Assembly: GCA_012295225.1 (NCBI GenBank)
Contig: WMKK01000007.1
Span: forward strand, 726,605-790,604
Reading direction: 5' to 3'
DNA length: 64,000 bases
Source: Ostreococcus mediterraneus
Taxonomy: Eukaryota; Chlorophyta; Mamiellophyceae; Mamiellales; Bathycoccaceae
Under the pieces are notes generated by a model. That model was not told the DNA's origin. It was given only the letters and a program-made list of their open reading frames with translations, and did not search any database. Shown one piece after another: positions 19,852 through 28,559 of the stretch. Both the position numbers and the translations under genes were made by a program. Every line of letters begins with the position of its first letter. The stretch's first letter is position 1.

Positions 19852-21447
19852 CTACTTGCCATTCATTTCAGCCGAGATTTGTTCGAGACTTTTACCTTTT
19901 GTTTCGATGACGTACGTCTGTGCGAAGACGTACCCAATGAATGAAAAGGCGGCGAAAAAGGCGTACACGGCGCTCGCGCCAAACGATTCCACGGCGGGTA
20001 AAAATCCTTGACCAATGAAAAAGTTGAACAGCCAATGGGACAAAAAGCACAGCGACATGCCTTTCCCGCGCACGGCTGGGGCAAAAATTTCTGAAGACAG
20101 TAAACCAGGCACGGGTCCGGCGCCCATGCCAAAGATGAAGACGTACCCGACGACGGCGACGAGCGAGAGCGAAGGCGCGAGCGCCGACGCCGGAAACGCC
20201 GCGCTCGCCGCCAAGCCCAAGCAGCACGCAGTCATACCCAGAAATGAGTACGCGAGTAACGGTTTACGACCCATCTTGTCTAACAGACCAGTGGCGATGA
20301 CCGATCCCAAGATGTTCACGACGCATACAAGCACCGAAGCGAGCACGCCCGATTGCACGCCGGCGCCTTCAAAAATACTCGTTGAAAAGTAAATGATGGC
20401 GTTGATACCCGCAAACTGCTGAATCAAAAACAACGTCGGACCGGTGAGAATCGCTCGACGATTGTTACGGTTTCGAAGCGTATCTGCCCACGACGCAGCC
20501 GTCTTCGCGCCAGTCGCGTTGGCGGATTCGCCGCTCGGCGCGCCGAATAATCGCACGTCAACGTCATCCGCCTCTTGAAATTTCCCTCTCGATCGCAACC
20601 ACGCTGGGCTTTCCGGCACCGTGCGAAGCAACGCTCCAAGCGCAATCGCTGGCACGCTCGCTATCCAAAACATCGTGCGCCACCACGTCGGATTCACCGT
20701 CGCGCTTTGCAACGGCAAACCGGCAACCATGGCGCATAAAATGCCGGCGCCAATCGACAACTGGTTTGCCGATCCCAAAACCCCGCGATGCTCGTCCGGG
20801 CTCACCTCACTGATATACATGGGTACTAAAATCGACACAATCCCCACACCCACGCCCGCGAGCGCGCGTCCGAGAAGCATAGCGCTCAATCCCGTCGCCG
20901 ACGCGCACGCCGCGCTTCCGACGCCCAACGCCGCCGCCGCCAGCGTCAACGTCGCCTTGCGCCCGAATCGATCCGCCATCCCACCCGCCGCGAACGCAGA
21001 AAATATGCACGCAAACAACAGCGACGACACCACCGATGCTTTCGCGCCAACATCCGCGGCGACACCGATATCTCGCGCGAGATGTTCCAGCGCCGGATTC
21101 ACCGCGCCCAAGTGATACCCAAAGCTCACGCCCCCCAAGCACGCCACGGCGACGGGAAACACCGCGCGCGCGAGCGCCGCGCGCCCTTCGAGCTTACGCA
21201 GCACGAGTCCGTCGCCTTCACCGGCATCGGGCGAGGACGACGGCGAGGATGCGCGCGTCAGCGCACTGCGCTGATGGATCGTCGTGGGCATCATCATCGA
21301 CGACGACGTATTCGACGCCGCTCGACGCGTCGGCTTGACAAACATCACCGCGCGCGCGGGCGCACGCGTGACGCGCCCGCGCGCCGATCGATCGAACGCC
21401 ACGCCCGGGGTGAACGGCGAGGCGCGAGGTACACACGCGGCGCGCAT
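19852..21447 (-). CDS. Plastid-type glucose transporter (MFS sugar transporter)
   Basis: A 531-residue, 12-segment major facilitator of the sugar porter family. It most resembles plant plastidic glucose transporters: a ~90-residue Arg/Ser/Ala-rich presequence precedes VACLGGVSFGYHLGAVNPALEHL. Sugar-porter motifs follow: GGMADRFGRKATL, GRALAGVGVGIVSILVPMYI, RGVLGSANQLSIGAG, RTVPESPAWLRSRGK, IQQFAGINAIIYFSTSIF, LLDKMGRKPLL, and VIETKGKSLEQI at the C-terminus. The likely role is exporting glucose from starch breakdown across the inner envelope. The frame opens further upstream only through a non-ATG codon, so I start at MRAACVPRASPFTPG. Twenty-seven bases separate this ATG from that of the divergent mL54 gene. 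Confidence 0.88.
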   Translation of the reverse strand: MRAACVPRASPFTPGVAFDRSARGRVTRAPARAVMFVKPTRRAASNTSSSMMMPTTIHQRSALTRASSPSSSPDAGEGDGLVLRKLEGRAALARAVFPVAVACLGGVSFGYHLGAVNPALEHLARDIGVAADVGAKASVVSSLLFACIFSAFAAGGMADRFGRKATLTLAAAALGVGSAACASATGLSAMLLGRALAGVGVGIVSILVPMYISEVSPDEHRGVLGSANQLSIGAGILCAMVAGLPLQSATVNPTWWRTMFWIASVPAIALGALLRTVPESPAWLRSRGKFQEADDVDVRLFGAPSGESANATGAKTAASWADTLRNRNNRRAILTGPTLFLIQQFAGINAIIYFSTSIFEGAGVQSGVLASVLVCVVNILGSVIATGLLDKMGRKPLLAYSFLGMTACCLGLAASAAFPASALAPSLSLVAVVGYVFIFGMGAGPVPGLLSSEIFAPAVRGKGMSLCFLSHWLFNFFIGQGFLPAVESFGASAVYAFFAAFSFIGYVFAQTYVIETKGKSLEQISAEMNGK

Positions 21448-21474
21448 GGATGTGACGCCATTGCGACACGCACC

Positions 21475-22081
21475 ATGACGTTGATTCTGTCCACGGTGTC
21501 GCGACGCGCGCGCGCGGTTGAACGCGCGACGACGTCGGCGATGGCACACGCGTCGCGTGCGATGGACTGGGCGTCGCCGACGCGGTCGGTGTCGAGCGCG
21601 TCGCGCGTGGTGTTTGCGAAAGCCAAGGGTAAAGCTGCGGCGAAAGGTTGGTGATTCGGCGTTTCGCGGTCCTCCTCGTCGTCGTCGTCTTCGGTGTCGG
21701 TGTCGTCGTCATCGCGATGCGCGCCTCGGGTTGACAACTCGTGACTGACCCTTCGCGTGTCTTCCGCGTCGCATCGCAGACGCTGGTGAAGGGAAAGCGG
21801 GGACGGTGGCCAAGGCGAGCGCCACGCACGTCTCTGGGTTGAACTATTTAAAGTCTGGCGAAGATCCGGCGATCGGGCCCGATGACGCCTACCCGGCGTG
21901 GTTACCAGGGATATTGGAACCCAAAGAGTCGTTAGGGGAGTTTGAGCGACGCATCGCGGGGTTGAAAGAGAATGGTGAGGATTGGCGCGAGACGTTTTCA
22001 GAGGCAGACAAGGCGAGGTATACCAAGCTCGCGCGCGTGGCTCGAATGAAGGCGAATAACAGCGAGCGCGCGAAAAAGTAG
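21475..22081 (+). CDS. MRPL54: Mitochondrial large-subunit ribosomal protein mL54 (split gene)
   Basis: Two exons, 21475-21646 and 21780-22081, encode 157 residues. Exon 1 gives a basic mitochondrial presequence (MTLILSTVSRRARAVERATT) ending in KAKGKAAAK. The second exon cannot start alone because its frame has no ATG, only a GTG. Splicing adds D-AGEGKAGTVAKASATHVSG and leads into the family core LKSGEDPAIGPDDAYPAWL, LGEFERR and the ending RYTKLARVARMKANN, typical of mL54 (Ribosomal_L37 family). Intron phase 1 matches exactly. It is divergent from the sugar transporter gene and convergent with the Cys-rich protein gene. I see the splice signals directly; transcript evidence would settle it. 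Confidence 0.85.
21647..21779 (+). other. Intron in mL54 gene (133 nt)
   Basis: GTTGGT donor and GCAG acceptor, with CTGAC at 21745-21749, placing the presumed branch A 31 nt before the intron end. Unspliced reading stops two codons into the intron; splicing restores the mL54 frame. Confidence 0.85.
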
Positions 22082-22166
22082 GTTTTAAGCACAGATGATA
22101 AAGTAGGTTTGATTTCCAAAACACATCGCGAATGGTGCGTGGAGCACGTTCTGGTCGACGCGAGTA

Positions 22167-22580
22167 TCACGCCGCGACGGCTTCTGGCACGACGGCGGCC
22201 GTTTCGTCGGTGACGCGCTCGTCGTTTATTTGTGCCGCGTGTTCGGCGACGAGCTTTTCCCAACGCAACTTGTCGTACTCCTCTGGAGTTAAGAAATCGG
22301 GATCGGCGTACGAGCGCCAGCTCCACATGTGGCAATCGGCGCAAATCGTTTCCGATTCAAACTTCTTCTTCCCTCTGCACCACGACTGCGAAAAGTGGTG
22401 TTCCTTCGTATTCGTCGATCCGCACGATAAGCAATCAGGGAACCGTTCGTTTTGCTTCCATCGCGAAATCCATTCATCCACAGTCATAATTTTCATCCCC
22501 GCACCGACGGAAGGATTGATTTCAACCGGATCACCTAACCAACCGTCCAGCGCGAGGCGAGGACGCGTCTCGTCAGTCAT
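22167..22580 (-). CDS. Small Cys/His-rich protein, function unknown
   Basis: A 137-residue protein I do not recognise. A likely zinc site is formed by CLSCGSTNTKEHH, SWCRGKK and ICADCHMW, i.e. two C-x2-C pairs plus an intervening Cys and two His, between residues ~50 and ~85. Tryptophans and acidic residues flank it (DEWISRWKQNERFPDC, DPDFLTPEEYDKLRWEKL). The last ~25 residues are Ala/Val/Glu-rich and probably disordered. No signal peptide or membrane segment. Coding is supported by a clean ATG, codon use like its neighbours, and position between a convergent gene and another minus gene. It could be an RNA- or protein-binding zinc ribbon, but no family is assigned. Confidence 0.7.
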   Translation of the reverse strand: MTDETRPRLALDGWLGDPVEINPSVGAGMKIMTVDEWISRWKQNERFPDCLSCGSTNTKEHHFSQSWCRGKKKFESETICADCHMWSWRSYADPDFLTPEEYDKLRWEKLVAEHAAQINDERVTDETAAVVPEAVAA

Positions 22581-22589
22581 CTCTACGTC

Positions 22590-22904
22590 TCACACGCGAT
22601 CACACAAGCACGCACCAGTCATAATCTTATTCCACTCCACCGTGTGCACCTTAGCCTTGGGATTCGCATTGACATCCGTATAAATATCCGCACGTAAATC
22701 CTCCGCGTACGCGTGCGTAAAATCCTTCGTCTCCTCCGCCTCAGCGCCACCCTCAGCCTCCTTCTTATCAACAGCGGTCCGCTCCGCGTTCGTCGCCGAC
22801 GCCGTCGTCGTCGTCGCGAGCCTCGACTTGGACTTGGACTTGGACTTAGACTTGGATTTCGTCTTCGTCGACGCGATGGCGTCCGATTTCGGCAGGTTCG
22901 GCAT
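22590..22904 (-). CDS. Small Lys/Ser-repeat protein, function unknown
   Basis: A 104-residue hypothetical protein started at the ATG giving MPNLPKSDAIAS. The frame is open to another ATG at 23015, which would add 37 residues and nearly touch the start of the divergent gene. Residues ~13-27 are a (KS)n tract produced by a 6-bp DNA repeat. A low-complexity acidic stretch follows, and then a well-structured end (AYAEDLRADIYTDVNANPKA, VHTVEWNKIMTGACLCDRV) that looks conserved and contains a C-x-C. No domain recognised. Nine bases separate its stop from the start of the downstream Cys-rich gene, which is on the same strand. Confidence 0.6.
   Translation of the reverse strand: MPNLPKSDAIASTKTKSKSKSKSKSKSRLATTTTASATNAERTAVDKKEAEGGAEAEETKDFTHAYAEDLRADIYTDVNANPKAKVHTVEWNKIMTGACLCDRV
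22823..22858. repeat. 6-bp tandem repeat encoding (KS)n
   Basis: Imperfect copies of a TTGGAC-like hexamer in plus orientation, coding Lys-Ser repeats on the minus strand within the small 104-residue protein. A length-variable microsatellite is likely. Confidence 0.7.
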
Positions 22905-23019
22905 GTTTGCGTCACGCGATGACGCATGAATCACCGCAGAGCAATGCGTTTTTTTCGCAATTTTCGTGCGTTTTTTTTGTGTGTGTCGTGTCAAAAAGTG
23001 CTCTGTTGTCGACATTGCG

Positions 23020-23865
23020 ATGCGCGCCGAGCCGACGGACGACGCGACGACGCGCGCGCATCACGCGCAGTACGTTAAAAATCGCGATGCGCGCGCGATT
23101 GCGACGCGCATGCGCGTGTACGATGCCTTTCACGCACCGCGAGACGTTCGAGAGAGCATCGAACGCGTGGTGACATTGGAGGAGTGGCGGTTGGCGTACG
23201 CGCGTACGAAGCACTTGTGGCAGACGACGCGCGAGCGGAAGAGGGATTTACGCAAAGCGTGTGCGAGGTTGGGGTGTGAGGTTCGCGAGGAGAGCGTGCT
23301 GTGTCGGCATTTCGTCGAGGCGGAGACGTTTGCGGGGGTGAAGGGGGAGCAGAGGGCGCGGGCGTTGGAGAAATGGAACGCCGAGGCGGTGGCGCGGAGA
23401 GTAGCTGAGATGCGGTATATACACGACTATTGCGATGAGTATCGAGATACGATGGAGGATGCGCGCGCGCGTGTGCATGAGGCGTCTGAGGCTCATTTGT
23501 GTAGGAAGTACGGGAAGAAGAAACAGCATTACTCGAAACGCGACGCGTCGGCGGCGTGGACGTCGGCGTGTGAGGAAGTTCTTGGATTTAAAAATATAGG
23601 CGCGTTTGCGCGTGATCTCGTGTCGAATTGGACGAGTTTTCCAGATCGCTGGCCTTGGATCAAGGACGATGTCGATTACGCCGCCGCCGCTAGCGATGCC
23701 ACCACCAGCGACGACTATGACGACGATGACGACGATGACGATGACGACGACGACGACGAAAGCGATGAATACTGGTACACCGACACCGATGCAAGCTACT
23801 ACACTGATGACGATGACTATGCCTATGTCGTGTATGAATTGCTTTCGATCAACTTAAGATCATAG
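23020..23865 (+). CDS. Helical protein with acidic tail, function unknown
   Basis: A 281-residue protein I do not recognise. Residues 1-200 are charged and mostly helical (AIATRMRVYDAFHAP, VVTLEEWRLAYARTKHLW, KWNAEAVARRVAEMRYIHDY), with a Trp-rich stretch (AAWTSACEEVLGFKNIG, LVSNWTSFPDRWPWIKDD) near residue 200. The C-terminal ~65 residues are dominated by an uninterrupted Asp run of about 13 followed by Tyr/Asp-rich sequence. Such acidic tails are common in histone- or ribosome-binding proteins, but that is only a suggestion. The frame opens 18 codons earlier; I take the ATG at 23020, 115 bp from the divergent start at 22904. No organellar presequence is obvious. Confidence 0.75.
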   Translation: MRAEPTDDATTRAHHAQYVKNRDARAIATRMRVYDAFHAPRDVRESIERVVTLEEWRLAYARTKHLWQTTRERKRDLRKACARLGCEVREESVLCRHFVEAETFAGVKGEQRARALEKWNAEAVARRVAEMRYIHDYCDEYRDTMEDARARVHEASEAHLCRKYGKKKQHYSKRDASAAWTSACEEVLGFKNIGAFARDLVSNWTSFPDRWPWIKDDVDYAAAASDATTSDDYDDDDDDDDDDDDDESDEYWYTDTDASYYTDDDDYAYVVYELLSINLRS

Positions 23866-23984
23866 AAGTCTAGATGCGCGCGGCGAGCATGAACGGCGAA
23901 GATGAGACAAGACAAGACCAATAAGACAAGATTGACAAGACATTCGCGATACACGACGCATAGAAATTAAATGATGAATACACT

Positions 23985-25544
23985 TTACAATAATGACCCT
24001 TCTTCGCGGGATTCGTCTACGAATTCAAACACGCGAGAGACTTCGTCACGCGTAAACGCGGTGTACGCCACGACGCCCAACGTCGCGGGAACGAGATACA
24101 CCAACGCCGGCTGGCCTTGGCCCGTCGCCACGTTTGCGCCGACGGCGACGAGCAAACCCGCGAGATATGCCTTGAGCGTCGCAGAAAAGAACGCTCGGCC
24201 TGATAAACTGCTAGGAACTAATATGGCATCTTCATTGGCTTCAGCCGCGGCGTCATACGCTTGCTCCGCGGCGATGGCGGCGCGTTTACCAATGCCCGTG
24301 CGGTAGCCATCCGCCTCGTAATCACCATCAACGTTTGTGCTGTCAAACATGTTTGGCCCCGCGTCGCGCTCGTTGCGTTCATCTTCGAAAATTCCCATGA
24401 ACGCATCCGCCGCTGCGGACGCTCTCGCGCGTAAATCTGTCGCCCGCGACGCGTCGTATCGAAGCATCAAGCTAATCAATAAGCCAGGAACGGCGATGTC
24501 GCCCAAACCGACCAAGGAAAACGGAAACGCATCAATCGGTGCTGGATTCAACACGTCCTCGAAACGAGGAAATAACAATCTAAAAGGGCCGTTGAATGAT
24601 TGATTCGTCGCCACGCTCATCATGACGTTTTGACCCAAAACCTCCTCGCTTTTAAATACCCAAAACGCGTCGTAGACGAGCAATCCCGAAAGCAACGTCG
24701 CGGCAGATTTGAACGACCCAAACCCAATGACGGACAAAAAATCCGTCACAATCATGCACGCGATGGCGTTGTTCAGCGTAAAATTTAAATGTCCCGCATC
24801 CGCGTCGGCACTGGCTAACGCGACGCCAAAGACGCCGCCGAGAATTTGCGCCGGAGTCACGTTCACCTCAGCATCCTTCACCACATCCCCCGTTTTTGGA
24901 TCCACCGCCCATCCATCTGGGACTTTCCACTCCACCACGCCCGTTTTCCACCACGTCCCGAGCGCGTTGAGCGGCTCCACGGCGTTCCCGCCCACCGCAA
25001 TCGCGCCGAGCACGAAAAAATATCCATTCACGAGCCAAGATATATCCAAATGAAACACCTCCAACGCGAGATACGCGCTGAACAGCGCCACCGAAAGCAC
25101 CACGGGCCCGGCGAGCGAGCTTTCAAAGCTAATCGTTTCCCGAAACGTGCGCGTCAACCCGCGATGGGCGCCAATGTACATCGAACTCAGCGCCAACGCC
25201 GCAAAGTACGGGACAAAGGCGTACTGCGCGCGCGACGCCGCGTCCGTGGATCCGACGGCGAGGATCGTCGCGAACGTGCCGTACGCGGTGAACACGTCGG
25301 TGCGGTCCCATTCGAACGTGCGCTTGACCGCGGCGGCGGATGGTGCGGCGCCGGCGTCGTCATCCACGGCATCGAGATTGGCGCCCGACACTCGCGCGCG
25401 TTGGTTGTCACCGCGACGTCGTACGGGCGCGGCTACGGACGCGCGCACGGGCGATCTCGTGGCGTGCGCGCGCGACGCGTGCGCGCGTGCGGGCGTCGCG
25501 CGTGGCGGACGTGCGATGCGCTGCGCGCAGAGGGCGGGATGCAT
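23985..25544 (-). CDS. Signal peptide peptidase-like intramembrane aspartyl protease
   Basis: A 519-residue polytopic protein of the presenilin/SPP (A22B) class. The catalytic aspartates are Asp292 in LLVYDAFWVF and Asp349 in LVGLGDIAVPGLL, and the PAL motif is at 479-481 (GQGQPALVYLVPATLG). All three are in the right order and spacing. Additional SPP-like segments are NNAIACMIVTDFLSVIGFGS and ATLLSGLLVYD. Unusually, the first ~70 residues are Arg/Ala/Ser-rich with no acidic residue before about residue 46 and read as a plastid transit peptide rather than an ER signal. About 90 hydrophilic residues lie between the GLGD and PAL segments. Family is secure; plastid location is inference. Confidence 0.88.
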   Translation of the reverse strand: MHPALCAQRIARPPRATPARAHASRAHATRSPVRASVAAPVRRRGDNQRARVSGANLDAVDDDAGAAPSAAAVKRTFEWDRTDVFTAYGTFATILAVGSTDAASRAQYAFVPYFAALALSSMYIGAHRGLTRTFRETISFESSLAGPVVLSVALFSAYLALEVFHLDISWLVNGYFFVLGAIAVGGNAVEPLNALGTWWKTGVVEWKVPDGWAVDPKTGDVVKDAEVNVTPAQILGGVFGVALASADADAGHLNFTLNNAIACMIVTDFLSVIGFGSFKSAATLLSGLLVYDAFWVFKSEEVLGQNVMMSVATNQSFNGPFRLLFPRFEDVLNPAPIDAFPFSLVGLGDIAVPGLLISLMLRYDASRATDLRARASAAADAFMGIFEDERNERDAGPNMFDSTNVDGDYEADGYRTGIGKRAAIAAEQAYDAAAEANEDAILVPSSLSGRAFFSATLKAYLAGLLVAVGANVATGQGQPALVYLVPATLGVVAYTAFTRDEVSRVFEFVDESREEGSLL

Positions 25545-25679
25545 GACTGACTATCGCGCGTCGCGCTCTGAAGCGTTCAGGCGCGGCGGGCGCGTTTTAA
25601 ATGTATGCTTTTATTTTACACGCACGCACGCACCAACGCGACTAAGGATGGTGAATGCACGACGGCGATAGTGATGAGG

Positions 25680-28478
25680 CTATGGGTGTTGTTGGAGCAG
25701 CACCGAACGTTGGCGACGCGGCGCGGTGCATCCAGACACGGCGCCGGTGGCGCGCGCGAGCCATCCCGACGACGCGAGCACTGGACGGAGCTGCTTTTCG
25801 TCTTGTTCGGTGAGCATGGAAATTTGCCACGAGAGCTCGCGGTTTGTTTTCTCCACCGCGGCGAGTTTGGTTTTTGCATCCGCGGCGGCGAGTTCGGCTT
25901 CTTGCGCGCGGCGATTAACGGCGGCGAGCGAGGCGGTGGAGCGCTCGCCCAATCCCGCCTTGAGCGCGCTGAGCTCTGCCTTGAGCGCGCTGAGCTCCTC
26001 TAGCGTTTCGCGCTCATATCGTGCATCGACGTCGGCGTCGGCAGGTGCCGGCGCGGATGATGGCTGCGTTGATCGTTGTACCGACTGCGACGCAGTCGCT
26101 TCGAGCGCCAACGTTTCGACGCGGTCGAACAACGCATCCAAATCCACCGAGTCGTCGATTGGCGTCGAAACGAACGCGCCCGGCTCGTCGGCTTCGCGAG
26201 CTTTGTCGTCGTCGTCGACGTCGTCGTCGCTACCCATGCCCAACATGCCCCAAATAGAGCTGGAAGATTTTGTCCCGTCGACGCTGGTCCGTGCAGTGGG
26301 ACGCTCGGCGTTTGCGTTCAGTTGATTGATAATCGACGCGAGACGACGGCGTATATGCGTCTCACTCGCCTCAGATGCGGCGCTCGCACTCGCTTCTAGT
26401 GCGGCTTCCGTTTGCGTCGCCACGGGTTCTGTCGGTGGAGGCGCGCGCGCGGGCTCTGGTGCGGGTTGCGATTTACGCAACGCAGCCATTTCTTCCAAAA
26501 CCGTCAGTCGCGTGCGAGCCTCGAGCGCTTCGGCTTCGGCGGCTTCGAGCGCCTTTGCCATGCGCTCTGCGCGTTCAGTGAGTGCGTCCAATTGTGCTTT
26601 GGTTTCATCCGCCTCTTCTTGCGCTTCGGCGACGATAGATTCAGCATCTGCTTTCATTTGCGTCGCTTCGTCTGCATTCGCGCGAAGCGTTTTCAACTCA
26701 GCTTCAACCGTGTCAATCTTCTCACGAAGCTCTTTTTCGGTGACTTGAAATTGCGCCTGCACGTGAGCGAAACGACGATTGCGTTCCTCGCCTTCACGAG
26801 CCGCTTTGTCTGCTGCAGCTTGAGCTTCTTCCGCCGTCTTTTCTGCGAGCGCGAGCTGCGCCACCGCGCGTTTCGACACGAGCTCAGCTTTTTCTCGAGC
26901 AGCGATGGACTCGGCGGCTTCGCGACTCGTGGCGTCCATAAGACGCAATTGTTCGCGTATCTCCGCGAGTTCAGCCTCGGCTTTGGCCTTGGCCTTCTCC
27001 GCTGCATTCATTTTTGCCGCAGAATTCGCCGCGCTCACCGCGCCGCGCGTCACCGCGCCTTCCATGTCCTCTTTTGCCGCTATGGCATCTGTCAATTCAT
27101 CCTTGATTTGAGCCATTTCGGCGTCGGCGCGTCTGACGCGATCGAGCGCTTCATCCAACTCTCTTCGCGCGGACGCGCGCGATTCGTTAGCCTCGGCGAG
27201 CTCGCCTTCGAGTTGTTGTGCGCGAGTTTCGGCGGCAGCGGCGCGAGCTGCGGCGGCTTGAACATCTTCGCCCACGGAACTTTGCGCGGCGTCAGCGACT
27301 TCGGCGCGGATGCGCTCGACGTCATCCGCCCGAGCCTTCTTTTCGGCATCCAAAGCCGATCGCGCGTCATCCGCCGCGGATCGGAGTTTCTCGCACTCGA
27401 TTTTCACCTTTGAGATTTCGGCGTTCAGCGCTTCGACGACTCCGGCGCGCACTTCGGCGTCCCCGCTGGATGACGTCTTGGCGGCGTCCAATACTTCGCG
27501 CGTCCCACGCAGCGATTCTTTTGTACTCGCGAGCTCACTCTCGACGGCTGCGAACTGCGTTTTCAACGCCGCGAGTTCTTCGGCGTCTTTGGACGACGAC
27601 GCGACATTGGGACTCGCGCCGCCGCCACCCTTTTTACCCTTTTTCCCGCCTCGTCCGCCACCGCCACCGCCACCGCCGCTCGACGCTTCCTTTGTTTTGA
27701 GCGCTAAAACTTCTGCGCGAAGTTCAGCGAGCTCCTTCTGAGCCTTTGCGTTCTGAGCCTCGGCTTCAGCGCGCGCCTCGTCGAGACGTTTCGACGTCGT
27801 CGTCTCCGTACTCGCCAACCGTGCGCGCGCCTCCATCACCTCTTCGCTCGCCCGCACCGCCTCTGCGCGCGCGCGCTCGAGCTCACCATTCATTTCCTCG
27901 CGCACGCGCTCGACTTCTTCCCGCGATCGCGCGAGTTCATCGCTAAACGTCGCCGACGACGCCGCGTCCGAAGCCAAAGACGCGCCTCGCTCCCCGTCAT
28001 CCTGCACCCCACGCTCCACCTTGCTCGCTTTATCCGCCTTGACACGCTTCGCGAGCTCTTTCGCCGCCTTTATCGCCGCTTCGCGCATCTTCGCCGTCTC
28101 CTCACGCGCCATGGCGAGCGACGCGTCGCGCGCCGCGAGCTCTTGCTTGGCGATGGACAACGCCTCGCGCAACGCGTCCACGTCGTCGCTCGAAAACTCC
28201 ACGCGCGATGACGACGATACCGCGGACGCGTTCGCGTCTTCATCACCGTCGCCGCCGTCTTCGCCCTCGTCCTCGTCACCGAGCGCGCGACGCGCGAACG
28301 CATCGAGATTTTCATCAAATTCATCCAACCGCGACCCAACGATCGACGCCGTTTCGCGAAGTTTATCGCTCAAGCCATCGAACCAGGACGACGTGGCGGG
28401 CGCGCGCGATGCGGGCGCGTGCGATGGCGTCGCGCTCGCATCGTCGTCGGCGTCGTCGGCGGTGTTCGGGCGCGTCAT
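25680..28478 (-). CDS. Long coiled-coil protein, golgin-like
   Basis: A 932-residue protein that is heptad-rich and Ala/Glu/Lys-rich from about residue 90 to 640 and again near the C-terminus. The N-terminus SSWFDGLSDKLRETASIVGS followed by RLDEFDENLDAFARR resembles golgin or vesicle-tether N-termini. A Gly/Lys-rich linker (GGGGGGGGRGGKKGKKG) interrupts the coil near residue 275, and a ~100-residue acidic linker precedes the terminal coil (ELSALKAELSALKAGLGE, KTNRELSWQISMLTEQDEKQ). No GRIP domain or membrane anchor is visible. Divergent from the auxilin-like gene with 81 bp between ATGs; both suggest vesicle traffic. The golgin label is tentative because coiled coils look alike. Confidence 0.65.
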   Translation of the reverse strand: MTRPNTADDADDDASATPSHAPASRAPATSSWFDGLSDKLRETASIVGSRLDEFDENLDAFARRALGDEDEGEDGGDGDEDANASAVSSSSRVEFSSDDVDALREALSIAKQELAARDASLAMAREETAKMREAAIKAAKELAKRVKADKASKVERGVQDDGERGASLASDAASSATFSDELARSREEVERVREEMNGELERARAEAVRASEEVMEARARLASTETTTSKRLDEARAEAEAQNAKAQKELAELRAEVLALKTKEASSGGGGGGGGRGGKKGKKGGGGASPNVASSSKDAEELAALKTQFAAVESELASTKESLRGTREVLDAAKTSSSGDAEVRAGVVEALNAEISKVKIECEKLRSAADDARSALDAEKKARADDVERIRAEVADAAQSSVGEDVQAAAARAAAAETRAQQLEGELAEANESRASARRELDEALDRVRRADAEMAQIKDELTDAIAAKEDMEGAVTRGAVSAANSAAKMNAAEKAKAKAEAELAEIREQLRLMDATSREAAESIAAREKAELVSKRAVAQLALAEKTAEEAQAAADKAAREGEERNRRFAHVQAQFQVTEKELREKIDTVEAELKTLRANADEATQMKADAESIVAEAQEEADETKAQLDALTERAERMAKALEAAEAEALEARTRLTVLEEMAALRKSQPAPEPARAPPPTEPVATQTEAALEASASAASEASETHIRRRLASIINQLNANAERPTARTSVDGTKSSSSIWGMLGMGSDDDVDDDDKAREADEPGAFVSTPIDDSVDLDALFDRVETLALEATASQSVQRSTQPSSAPAPADADVDARYERETLEELSALKAELSALKAGLGERSTASLAAVNRRAQEAELAAADAKTKLAAVEKTNRELSWQISMLTEQDEKQLRPVLASSGWLARATGAVSGCTAPRRQRSVLLQQHP

Positions 28479-28559
28479 GGGACGGCTGATGATGATGGCG
28501 ATGCGTCACCCAATGGCGTCCACACAACTCGTCGCTGCGTCGTCGGCGTCGGCGTCGCC

